This document shows positions 20,831 through 30,680 of a stretch of DNA of 64,000 nt, one piece after another. The stretch's first letter is position 1. The number at the start of each line of letters is the position of its first letter. Source of the stretch: Adiantum capillus-veneris (Eukaryota > Streptophyta > Polypodiopsida > Polypodiales > Pteridaceae); contig CM043966.1 of assembly GCA_014529385.2 (NCBI GenBank), forward strand, positions 97,522,087 to 97,586,086, given 5' to 3'. A program made the translations under genes and the position numbers. The notes beneath the pieces were generated by a model that searched no databases, was not told where the DNA came from, and was given only the letters and a program-made list of their open reading frames with translations.

Positions 20831-22604
20831 GGTAAACAAATGACAAAATTCCAAGTTTAAGTTGGGTAATCATCAAAATGTGAGACATTTGTGCAGTTAG
20901 TGCTCTTCAGAGTTAGTTTGGTCAATATGTTGTGCACAAAGTATCTAATTTTGACATGTGAGATGTCATTGGAATCCCCTTGAGATGCACTTCATCTTGG
21001 TCAAGTCCTAGCTCCAAAATTTTAACAAATGGCAGATATCATGGTAGACATCATCCATGCCAAATCTGACATTTCTTCTCATATTTTGTATGTTAACCTT
21101 TCCTTGATCCCACCCATGCTATGCATGATCAATTTGGACACCTACAACTTTAAATTAGGCCCAAAAAGTCTCTAGACCCCTTCTAACTTGGTCCTTCCAA
21201 GGTTACGTTGGAATTTTGGACATTTTGACATGCTTTATGACCTTATTTTTGCATCTACTCTTCAATTGGGTTCTCCTGACTGGCAACATGCTAAAGTCTA
21301 TCAACTTGCCTGGCTCAAGTGCAATGTCCTAGTCATCTGGTAGCAACCATGGTACCTATCATCTAGGACCAAATTGCACAACTTTGATAACCTCTAATTC
21401 CTCTTGATATGTGGAGCCTATTGCCACCCTGCTTGATCCATTTGGATCATTGGTTTGATCACCACTTAATCTTTCCTCTTGTTGGAGTTTGGTTTGTTAA
21501 GCAAGCCCTACTTATGGTTTGACAATTGGGTTAAACCCTTCCTTGTAGCCTCCCATGGTCATTAATGTTCTTCTCAAGGGCTTGGTTGTAAACTTTGTCC
21601 TTTGGACTAGCTACCTTGCCAATTTATTTAAAAAAAACGCACTGAAATTGAACTTTCTGTGATAACTTGAACTTCGACCAATTTTTTGCCCCATTTCCTA
21701 TGGCAATTTGTTCTTTATGGTTAGGTTGAGTTTATGGTCCAAAAATTTGAGGCTTTTGCACAAGTTTGGCTGAGTTTTGCAATTTGTCTTTTGTCATACT
21801 CTAAAACCTGTAAATTTTGAGTGGGGAATTTTGTATTGGTCCAAATTGAGCGGTGTCATTAGGACCCCTTTTGGCATGTGGAAACCATTCTCAATTTTGT
21901 TGTGGTTTGTGACAACCTGTCTACGAGCTAAATCTGCAATTTTGAATGCGTTAATAGTTGTTTTTTCATGTTTCCAACATAGGAGAGTGTTCCTAGACCA
22001 TAGGGCAATCTTTTTGGACTATTTTGTTGCAGCTTTCACGATCTTAATCATGATGGATCATGATTTTGGTACCTTGTTTTATTGTGACCATGATTAATAG
22101 GATAGTGCCCCTAGGTGTCTTAGACCTCCTCCTACAATTCTTTTACATTTGTACTTCATTTGAAATGGCATAATGATTGAGAGCGATGAGACAGGACATA
22201 GGAAGATTGCCATATTTGAGAGTGATAGACTTGCTAGTGCTAGAGATGGCTTCATTTTGTAGGTTCATTTCTTGAGGTTGACACCCTTAAAGAGTCTACG
22301 TGCCCGATTTGAGTCGCTTCCCTGAGTATTGACATTATGTTAGTGCAAAATAGCTATACTACAGATCTTCGTCACCGATGACCAGCTAACACCAACCATT
22401 GTGGCTAGAATGTTATCTTAAATTGACCTTCCCTTGATGAATCCATTCTCATGGGGAGGGACTTTGTCTAGGAGGGGGAGAGCATGAGGGCTATAGTTTT
22501 GGCAATAAATTAATAGGCTAGTGACATCATCATTATGGGGTGCCAATGATTCAGTTGCGAGCAACATACTTGTTTGGGGATAGGCTTAATGAGGCCTCTT
22601 AGCA
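20831..22604. other. Intergenic sequence without recognisable genes
   Basis: There are only short open frames and no conserved motif on either strand. The longest is 21,777-22,097 plus, rich in Phe, Leu and Cys with no family resemblance. It is probably old decayed repeat DNA. Confidence 0.5.
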
Positions 22605-23025
22605 ACAAATTTTTATCAAGAAGAAGAGAAAATCCTCATTAGAACTTTAAAGGAATATAGGAATGTTTTTACATGGTCTTATAAATATCTTGAGGGAGTA
22701 GATATTGACATCTATCTGCATACTATACCATGTGAAATGCTGCTAAATTGAGCAGACAAAGACCCTACACCTATAATGAGACACTTGAAAAAAAGATCAA
22801 GGAAGAGATTGAGAAACAGAAGGAAATGGATTTCATCTACAAAATAAAGCACATTGACTATATGTCCCCAATCATGGTGGAGCCAAAGAAAAAAGAAAAA
22901 TTGAGAGTGTGTGTGAACCTCAAGAAGGTGAATGATGTGACTATATGACAAAGCTACCCTCTTCCTATCATTGATCATGTTTTAGAGAGAGTGGCTGAAA
23001 AAGAAACTTACAGATGCGTGGATGG
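22605..23025 (+). pseudogene. Ty3/gypsy reverse-transcriptase fragment, left half
   Basis: The translation reads RTLKEYRNVFTWSYKYLEGV, the pre-RT motif of plant gypsy elements. It continues with KIKEEIEKQKEMDFIY, SPIMVEPKKKEKLRVCVNLK and, beyond a stop at 22,946, YPLPIIDHVLERVAEKETY and VDG. It stops in the middle of the DG-F-GYNQ motif, where copia element A inserted. The other half starts at 27,481. No gag, integrase or LTR belongs to it within the window. Confidence 0.8.
23021..23025. repeat. Target-site duplication, left copy (copia A)
   Basis: GATGG precedes the TGTTACC of the first LTR and recurs at 27,476-27,480 after the last LTR. Confidence 0.88.
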
Positions 23026-23215
23026 TGTTACCATATACATGTGGTAGTGATGTGTGTGAACACACTTAGGACCGTTGAGGCATTTTTTTCCTCACTAGGA
23101 GGTTTTTTCCCCCGTGCATTGTATATGCGCCCATCATCCTAGGGCTATCAATATTTCCACTGCAAACTAAGTAATATATTCTTTGCTATGTGCCTTGAGC
23201 TTCCTTTTTCTTCTC
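23026..23215 (+). repeat. 5' LTR of copia A, truncated at its 3' side
   Basis: It begins TGTTACCATATACATGTGG and follows the LTR copies at 27,016 and 27,248 for about 190 bp. At the CTTC/TTCT stretch near 23,210 it jumps directly into gag coding sequence. The last 35-40 bp of the LTR, the PBS and the first part of gag are missing. Confidence 0.85.
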
Positions 23216-23840
23216 TTTTATGCAAGTCACAATGAGGCAAAAATTGCATTGCTACGTAAAGAGCTGGAGTCGAAGATTATGCATGAGGAACATGATATGG
23301 ACACTTTCCTTGCTGGTGTCAAGGATATCAATGAGCAACTTATTTTTGTAGTGAAGTCATTTCAAACAGTTCCCTTGTGCAGACAGTTCTTGATGCCTTG
23401 CCAGATTCTTACAAGACTTTTGCTAGGACTTGGAGAGTTATGACCCAAGGAAATCTTGAAGTTGTCAAGTTTGATGCATTGTGCACATTGCTATTGCAAG
23501 AGCCACTTTCCAAAAACAACAATGCATCCACTTCTCATGGTTCTTTTGCAAATAAACTATTTCTAATGCTTCTACTGGCAGCAATTTGTCTAGGAATTCT
23601 GGTGATAAGATTCATCTCCATTACTGTAAAGCTAATGATCACTTGATCAAGCACTGTCCTAAGTTTAAGACCAAAGAGGCTAAGAAGAAAGAGGGTGCTT
23701 CCACTACAAATGCTGATTCCACAACAAATGCAACTGTTGTTGCGTCTTTTGTGAAAGGAGATTGTGATGTTGATGTTGATGCAGAATGGGTTTTTAGTGC
23801 AGAGTGTACCTATAATCCTGTTGTCCATGATGCAAGCATG
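23216..23840 (+). pseudogene. gag: copia gag (copia A), 5'-truncated
   Basis: Sequence from SHNEAKIALLRKELESKIM matches copia B gag (minus strand, about 42,460). It continues through DMDTFLAGVKDINEQL, a frame slip near 23,350, and VLDALPDSYKTFARTW. The zinc knuckle at about 23,610 reads HLHYCKANDHLIKHC; the first Cys is Leu, so the CCHC box is broken (copia B keeps CHYCKVTNHLIKSC). A Lys/Ala/Thr-rich linker leads into the protease. Confidence 0.82.
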
Positions 23841-24235
23841 CCAATTGCTACAGATTCACATGTGTGGTATTTTGAGAGTGGTGCTACAAATCACATTACC
23901 TCACATCGTGATTTGTTCACCTCTCTTGAGTCTATCCCTCATGGGAATTCAGTTACTTGTGCCAACAATGCCTCTTATCTAGTTCAGGGAGTTGGAAAGA
24001 TTGTGGTTCCTACTGCAAGTGGCAGTTCTTTCACACTTGTTGATGCACTTCATGTAGTTGGGATCAAGAAGAATCTTTTATCTGCATCTGCACTTGCTAG
24101 ACTTGGTCTTGAGTCAAATTTGTGGATGAAAGATGTACAGTACATGATCTCAGTTCCGGTGATAAAATTGTTGCATCTGGCTTTTTATGATGTGGGTTGT
24201 ATAAGCTCACTTTTATGACAAGTGTGGGTAAAATT
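23841..24235 (+). pseudogene. pol: copia aspartic protease (copia A)
   Basis: HVWYFESGATNHITSH at about 23,860-23,905 is the copia protease active site, but the catalytic Asp of D-S-G is Glu here. Copia B has the intact FDSGATKHI. The following HVVGIKKNLLSASALARLGL is the conserved LxV.G..KNLLSVS-type motif. Protease would release Gag and the enzymes from the polyprotein. Confidence 0.85.
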
Positions 24236-25320
24236 TTGCAAATGCACTTGTGGATTCTAAGGTCATTTCAAATGCAAAACATTGGCATGCACGTTTTGGA
24301 CATCTAAATTTTGTCAATTTGTTGCGTTTGCAAAAACATTGATATGGTTCCTTCTTTGCTGCCTCTTGAAGCACCTATCAAACTTGTTTGTGAAGGCTGT
24401 ATTTTGGGTAAGATGTAGCATTCTAAGTTTCCAAAGGATGGTTTAGTTAGGCCACCATGGAGGTTGCAACTTGGAAATTACCTTTACTTCCTGACTTTCA
24501 TTGATGATTACTCCAGGCATGCACGGGTATATCCGCTTAAAGCAAAGTTTGAAGTGTTTATGTGCTTCAAACAATTTTTGGCTATGGCTAAAAATGTCTC
24601 GAAATGTACTATGGGCACCCTCCGTTCCGATCGAGGGGTGGGAGTATATGTCTCATGAATTTAATGCATTTATGGCTAGTCATGGGATAAAACACCAATG
24701 TACAATGACTTATATGCCTCAGCAAAATGGTGTTGTTAAGAGGAAAAACTGGTCACTTATGAAAATGGCACAATGTATGGTCAAAAGTCAAGCTTTTCCA
24801 CATTTGTTTTAGCTTGAAGCCAACATGTGTATTACTTATGTACTAAACAAGTGTCCTACTAAAGCTTTGTAGTCTGTGACTCCATATGAAGCTTGGCATG
24901 ATAGAAAGCCTTCTATTGAGTACATCCGCAGGAAATTGGATGATAAACCTCTCAAATGTATTTTTTTTTGTTTTAATGTTGAAAGCAAAGGTTAGAAGTT
25001 GTATTATCTGCAAACAAAGCGTATCTTGGTCTTACAGGATGTTGTGTTTGTGGAAGATTTTGTTCAGCCCTTGTTTTCATGTACTAGAGACAATAATGTA
25101 AGCTCACAGGACATTTATGACACTTTGTTGCCTCTTTTCAATGGTATTGGAAGTTCAAATGTAAATTCCAATGAGAAAAATGTACAACCGATGGGGGTTT
25201 CTAAAAATGTTATAGATCAGCCTATTACTGATGCAAATGTACATGATGTACTTGATGAGGAAAGGGTTGAGAATGAGAATGAGCAGCTAGAGGAATGCCT
25301 AAATGGCTAGTGCATACTTT
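24236..25320 (+). pseudogene. pol: copia integrase (copia A)
   Basis: GAG-pre-integrase remnants (HWHARFGHLNF) and a His/Cys region lie before 24,420. The core has FIDDYSRHA, LRSDRG and MPQQNGVVKRKN near 24,720-24,745. The catalytic Glu of the NGVVERKN motif is changed to Lys (AAG at 24,738-24,740). Compared with copia B, about 17 residues are deleted near 24,930. Several stops are present. The integrase is certainly inactive. Confidence 0.85.
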
Positions 25321-26263
25321 GTGTGACAGTAAATTGGATGCACCTTTTTCTAGTCGTACTCGTTCAGGTTCTTGCCATGCATCTTATGCATCAAATTGTT
25401 ATGGCTCTATCTAGCTTACACGATTTTGAGAAACCTCTATCATTTGATGAAGTACAAAATTCAAAAAATTGGATGGCTACCATGCAATTAGAATATCCAG
25501 ATGCACTTATAGAAAATGAAACATGGACTTTATGTGATTTGTCTCTCCTGACAAAAAGGCCATTGGTACAAAGTGGGTTTACAAGTTGAAACGCAAGCCG
25601 GATAGTGAGATTGATCACCATAAGGCTCAAGTTGTTGCAAAAGGTTGTGCACAATAAAAAGGCATAGATTATGAAGAGACCTTTTCTCCCCCTTGTTGTA
25701 TGACTACTATGCATTTTCTATGTGCATTGGCAACTCATTTTGGTTGGAATACACATCAATCAGACATTGTTACTACTTTCTTGAATGGTGACATACTTGA
25801 GGAAGTTTATGTAATGTAGTCTCACGGTTTTGTCAAGAAAGGGCAAGAGGATAAAGTGTGCAAATGTAACAAAGCTTTGTATGGATTGAAGCAATCTCCC
25901 GCTGCCTGATATGAGAAGGGTGACATTCATTTGGTCAAACAAGGCTTTCGTAATAGTCCAACACAAAGTGCATTGTATGTAAAGTGTGAGGGTGATGTAA
26001 TTCTCATTGTGGTTCTCTACGTGGATGATTTGCTGATCATTGGACCAAATGAGAGACAGATTGCTGAATTTAAGGCTGATTTGAATGCTACTTTCAAGAT
26101 GAAAGATTTGGGATTGTTGTATCATTACTTGATAATACAGTTTAAGCAGTGTGATGGTGGAATTTCCTTATGTCAGAAAAGCTACATAGAGACATTGCTA
26201 TGTAAGTTTGGACTTGAGGATTTCCACTCCTATGGAAATAGGTTTAAAATTGAGTCGTCATGA
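25321..26263 (+). pseudogene. pol: copia reverse transcriptase (copia A)
   Basis: Motifs in order are KPLSFDEVQNSKNWMATMQ, KWVYKLKRKPDSEI after a frameshift near 25,575, GIDYEETFSP, KALYGLKQSPAA and LYVDDLLIIG at 26,015-26,044 (Y-V-D-D intact). KMKDLGLLYHYL follows. Stops occur at several places, including 25,657 and 25,817. RT lies after integrase, as in all Ty1/copia elements. Confidence 0.88.
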
Positions 26264-26935
26264 TATTGGTGATCCTACAAACGTCACTCTTTACCAAATT
26301 GTTGTTGCATGCCTCATCTTTGTATGCAACACGAGGTTGGATATTTAGTTTACAGTCTCACAGGTCAACAGATTTATGCATAGTCCATGTTCTAAGCATT
26401 GGAAATCTGTCAAGAGGATTTTCTATTACTTGAGTGGCACTTTACATCTTGGCTTGTTTAATCCCAAGGGAGGATCATTTCCACCGGACTTACATGCTTT
26501 TTTGGACTCAGATTGGGCTGGTTGTTTTGACACGCAAGTTTCCACAAGTGGTTTTTGTTTCATACTTGGTAGCTCATGCATATCATGATTGAGCAAGAAG
26601 CAACCAACTATGGCCACTTCCAGTTGTGAGGCTGAGTACAAGGCTGTATGGCTTAGATGCCTGATGGCTAATTTGGGTGTTGGATAGGACAATGCCAACA
26701 CTACCTACACTGACAGATAGAGTGCATAGGCAATTGCAAGAAACCCAGTTTTTCATGATCGTGCAAAGCACATTGAGGTGCATTATGGCTATGTCAAGGT
26801 GAGGCTGTCAGCAGGAAAGATTATCTTAGATAATGTGCCAACACAGAACAACCTTTCAGATCTTTTCGCAAAGGTATAGTATCGTGAGAAGTTTGAAGAT
26901 TTCCAAAAAGCTTTGAGCTTACTCCCCTTTGTGGA
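26264..26935 (+). pseudogene. pol: copia RNase H (copia A)
   Basis: The segment includes HWKSVKRIFYYLSGTLHLGL, FLDSDWAGCFDTQVSTSGF (first catalytic Asp), SKKQPTMATSSCEAEYKAV (Glu), IARNPVFHDRAKHIEVHYGY and DLFAKV. Four stops interrupt it. It ends shortly before the polypurine tract. Confidence 0.85.
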
Positions 26936-27005
26936 CTGATCATGTCCTCAGGACATGGCACTTCCCTTTACTCTATGTGCCAGCTCTTGTTCACCGCATC
27001 ACTCT

Positions 27006-27015
27006 AGGGGGGATT
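27006..27015 (+). other. Polypurine tract of copia A
   Basis: AGGGGGGATT directly precedes the TGTTACC of the second LTR. Confidence 0.8.
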
Positions 27016-27243
27016 TGTTACCATATACATGTGGTAGCAATGTGTGTGAACACACTTAGGACAGCCGGGGTATTTTTTCCCTCACTAGGAGGTTTTTTCC
27101 CTTATGCATTGTATATACATCCATCATTCTAGGGGTATCAATATTTCCATTGCACACTAAGTAATACACTCTCTGTTGTGTGCCTTGAGCTTCCTTCATC
27201 TTCTCCAAGATGTGTGTGTTTTCTTGCAGCCCTAATTGCAACA
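27016..27243 (+). repeat. LTR 2 of copia A (inner 3' LTR)
   Basis: This is a complete 228-bp LTR, TGTTACC...GCAACA. It follows the PPT and is separated from the next LTR by AATT. Confidence 0.9.
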
Positions 27244-27247
27244 AATT

Positions 27248-27475
27248 TGTTACCATATACATGTGGTAGTGATGTGTGTGAACACACTTAGGATTGTTGA
27301 GGCCTTTTTTCCCTCACTAGGAGGTTTTGTCCCCCGTGCATTGTATATACACCCATCATTCTAAGTCTATCAATCTTTCCATTGCACACTAAGTAATACA
27401 CTCGCTATTGGTTGCCTTGAGCTTCCTTCATCTTCTCCAAGCTAAGTGTGTTTTCTTGCAACCCTAATTCAAACA
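27248..27475 (+). repeat. LTR 3 of copia A (outer 3' LTR)
   Basis: This is a complete 228-bp LTR, TGTTACC...CAAACA, followed by the target duplication GATGG. At several variable positions it agrees with the 5' LTR rather than with LTR 2 (GTAGTGATG, GTTGAGGC, CCCCCGTGC). Confidence 0.9.
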
Positions 27476-27480
27476 GATGG
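27476..27480. repeat. Target-site duplication, right copy (copia A)
   Basis: GATGG equals 23,021-23,025. The gypsy RT reading resumes here. Confidence 0.88.
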
Positions 27481-27640
27481 ATTCTTTGGCTACAACCAGC
27501 TAGCCATTGATTTGAAAGACCAACACAAAACAACTTTCTTCATCGAATGTAGGATATTTTGTACACAGAGTCATGCCTTTTGGGTTGAAAAATGCTCCTT
27601 CAACATTAGGAAAAATATGAACCCCAAAAGGGCCTTGTAA
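27481..27640 (+). pseudogene. Ty3/gypsy reverse-transcriptase fragment, right half
   Basis: FFGYNQLAIDLKDQHKTTFF continues directly from the left half ending at 23,025. In another frame VMPFGLKNAPST follows near 27,570. The sequence stops before the catalytic Y/F-x-D-D motif, so the fragment was already truncated. Confidence 0.8.
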
Positions 27641-28160
27641 GGATCCCTAATTTTAAGGAATTAAGACTAAAAATGTGTGTGATTTAGGAGACAAGGCCAT
27701 TGAATGAGGGTATTCACATAGGCTTTTTTTAAGGCTATCACATAGGCTTTCTGTAGGCTGAAATAGAGGCTAGGGAGGGAGGATAGGTACATTCTCTCTC
27801 TACTTAAAAGAGTGGTGGTCCTTGTGACAATAACTATCCTCCCCCCTTTTTGCGACATCATCAAGGGCGTCCATAGCCTCAGCCCAAAAAAGCACTTTAA
27901 AAAAAAAAAAACTCAAAAAAACCTCACTTTTACTCAAAACTTCTCCCCAACCTATATGTATACCCAAAAATCAATTTTCTCTCTCAAAATCTCACTGCTG
28001 GACCTGCTAAATATCAAACTTTCCACCTTCTTTTATTTCTCTCCAAAATCTCTCCCCTCTCTCTCACTCCTCTCCCTCTCTCTTCTCACTCCTACTTTTC
28101 AGCACACACTCTTCCTCCTTTCCTCTCTCACTCCTCTCCCTCTCTCTTCTCTCTCCTACT
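27641..28160. other. Non-coding spacer with C/T-rich tandem duplication
   Basis: No gene is seen. It contains a repeated CACATAGGCTTT phrase at about 27,710-27,755, an A-rich run at 27,898-27,911, and a 64-bp duplication of a pyrimidine-rich sequence (starting 28,059 and 28,123). The second copy abuts the truncated end of copia B. Confidence 0.55.
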
Positions 28161-28900
28161 TTTCAACACATTTGACAGCCTTATCATCCAATTTTTTGCA
28201 CTGTGTTTGTGGCACCAAAGCATATGCCAAATAGCCAAAAACACGCATGTGCTCAAAAGAAGGTTTTCTATCATGCCATGCTTCATATGGAGTAATAGAC
28301 TGCAAAGATTTCATAGGACACATGTTTAGTACATAAGTGGCACACATGATGGCCTCAAGCCAAAAAGAATGCGGCAAAGATTGACTTTTGACCATACATC
28401 GTGCCATTTCCATAAGTGACCTGTTTTTCCTCTCAACAACCCCATTTTGCTGAGGTGTATAAGGCACTATACAATGTGTTTTATCCCACAAGTAGCCAGA
28501 AATGCATTGAATCCATGAGACAATCCATAAGACATATACTCCCTCCCTCAATGGAAACGGAGGGTGCCCATAGTACATTTCGCGACATTTTCAACCATAG
28601 CCAGAATTGTTTGAAGCACATAAAAACTTTGGACTTTGCTTTAAGCAGAAATATCCATGCATGCCTAGAGTAATCATCAATGAAGGTGACAAAGTAAAGG
28701 TGATTGCCCAAGGACAGAGTTTACATGGGCCCACAAACATCACTATGCACAAGCTGCAACCTGCATGTGGCCCGAACTGAACCATCCTTTGGAAACTTAG
28801 AACTTTGTATCTTACCCAAAATACAGTCTTCACAAACATGTTTGACATGTGCTTCAAGAGGCAGCAAAGAAGCAACCATATCAAATTTCTACCAACGCAA
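28160..28900 (-). pseudogene. pol: copia integrase (copia B), truncated
   Basis: The reading includes NHLYFVTFIDDYSRHAWI (first Asp), then a frame change, and YTPQQNGVVERKNRSLMEMA with the catalytic Glu intact. SFWLEAIMCATYVLNMCP and PYEAWHDRKPSFEHMRVFGY follow, ending near KLDDKAVKC. The central Asp region carries a frame shift and an insertion. The gene is cut off at about 28,160. Confidence 0.85.
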
Positions 28901-29707
28901 CAAACTGGAAAAATTCAAATGACCAAAACATGCATGCCAAAGTTTTGCATCTGAAATAGCCCTTGAATTTGCAACAGCATTTGCAAAATTTTTCCCACAC
29001 TTTTCATACAAAGTGAGCTTATATAGCCCACGACAAAAGAGGCCAGATGCAACAATTTCATCACCAAAACTGAGATCATGAACTATACATCTGTCATCCA
29101 CAAATTTGACTACAAGTCCAAGTCTAGCAAGTGCGGATACAGACAAGAGATTCTTCTTGATCCCAGGTACATAAAGTGCATCAACAAGTGTGAAGGAACT
29201 GCCATTTGCAGCAATAAGCACAATCTTTCCAACTCTCTGAACAGGATAAGGGGCATTGTTGGCACAAGTGACTGCATTTCATTGAGCGATAGACTCGAGA
29301 GAGGTGAACAATTCATGATGTGAGGTGATGTGCTTTGTAGCACCACTATCGAAATACCACACATGTGAATCTGCAGCAACTGACAAGCATGCATCATGGA
29401 CAGCAGGATTGTAAGTGCACTCTATGCTATAAGACCATTCTGCATCAACATCAGCAACATAGTCTCCTTTCACAGAAGACTCAACAATGGCTGCATTTGT
29501 AGTGGAACCAGCATTTGCAGTGGAACCACCCTCTTTCTTCTTAGCCTCTTTGGCCTTCAACTTAGGACACGACTTGATCAAGTGATTAGTAACTTTACAA
29601 TAATGGCAATGCATTTTCCTTTTGCCCTTATCACCAAAATTTCCAGACAAATTGCTGCCAGCAGAAGCATTAGGAACATAATTTTTTCCACTCGCAGTAG
29701 AACCATT
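28889..29707 (-). pseudogene. pol: copia gag C-terminus and protease (copia B)
   Basis: The frame 29,740-29,279 contains the intact knuckle CHYCKVTNHLIKSC (29,600-29,560), a Lys/Ala/Gly/Thr linker and the protease site WYFDSGATKHITSH at about 29,360-29,320. The next frame (29,221-28,889) has LYVPGIKKNLLSVSALARLG and the GAG-pre-integrase motif LWHACFGHLNFSSLLRW. The catalytic Asp is preserved, unlike in copia A. The first codons of the 29,740 frame lie in the LTR of element 3. Confidence 0.85.
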
Positions 29708-29962
29708 GAGGCGGTCCGGGGCGGGCAACAAGAAGAGCAACCTCTAGACACCCTTCAAGGCTCCCGTGCTGCTCAATGGGGCTGGGGCACAACACAACAC
29801 AAACACAAACAACAAACCCCAGCCAAATCCCAACTACACAAGGGGCACCACCTAGTTTAAGAGCGAACTAGGACGCAAAAGAGGAGAATCGTTAGAGAAA
29901 CCCACAAACAAGCAAGGAATTTACACTAACCCTAACACCAATGGAATACTCTCACACACTAA

Positions 29963-29966
<4 letters not shown>

Positions 29967-30009
<43 letters not shown>
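29967..30009. repeat. (GA)n microsatellite in the 3' LTR of element 3
   Basis: This is a 43-bp GA run, matched by a 45-bp run at 39,616-39,660 in the other LTR. Confidence 0.95.
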
Positions 30010-30012
<3 letters not shown>

Positions 30013-30671
30013 TGCTCGGGCTGCTTTGAAATGTATCGTTAATGATCAAGCAAACATAAATATATATATGTAAGAAAGAGAGAAAAAGGGGGAGAGGGTG
30101 CTTGTTGCATTAATACCTTCTTACAAATCTGTCATGACAAATCAAAGTGAGATTAGTATTTGTTCAACATAGCTTGCGTAAATTTCACCACAACGCATCA
30201 CAAGAAAAACCACCCCAATCACTGTCTTAAGGCCAGGGGAGTCCTCTCCACCCTGTCGCCCTCTTACAGTATGTGGGATTTATGGCTAGATTGATGACAA
30301 CACTAGAGACAAGCTATCAAGAACTTAACAAAAAACACCAAGACACTTACGCATCATTGTTGTCCATTACTTCACGTTGGAAGGGAGACAAAGTATCCAA
30401 GCTTAGTCCAAATCCACCCTCCTTGATTCAGCAAATGTTGGGCTTACACTAGTAGGAGAAATGATATTTCCTACTCTCAATTGAATGAACACTCTCTCTC
30501 TTACAAATGGCATAGAGTTCCCTTGCTAATCCCCTATTACAACACATGCACATGCATAAGACAATGAGCTTCCACTCAAGAGCTCCTTCTAGAGAGGTTG
30601 AGCTTGGCTTCTCAAGCTATAGCATAGTGCTCTTGCTTATGGCTCTCCCTTTTTGTGCTAGCTACACCCTC

Positions 30672-30680
30672 CTTTTATAG
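30672..30680 (-). promoter_or_regulatory. TATA box in LTR of element 3 (minus strand)
   Basis: The minus strand reads CTATAAAAGG upstream of GAGGGTGTAGC. The same motif is at about 40,323-40,332 in the 5' LTR, which would drive the genomic RNA. It is placed well before the LTR end, so transcripts would carry a long R/U5. Confidence 0.55.

Larger units (their letters stand above)
23026..27475 (+). mobile_element. Copia element A (Ty1/copia LTR retrotransposon), decayed, with tandem 3' LTRs
   Basis: The order gag-PR-IN-RT-RH identifies Ty1/copia. The left LTR is cut and fused to gag. The right end has two complete LTRs in tandem. The 5-bp target duplication GATGG brackets the whole, so the double LTR came with the insertion or arose inside it. 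Catalytic positions are mutated in protease and integrase, and there are many stops. Confidence 0.9.

Noticed and set aside
27860-27900. Minus-strand TTGGGCTGAGGC resembling the FWAEA motif of copia integrase
   Set aside because: The surrounding translation does not continue as integrase; chance similarity.
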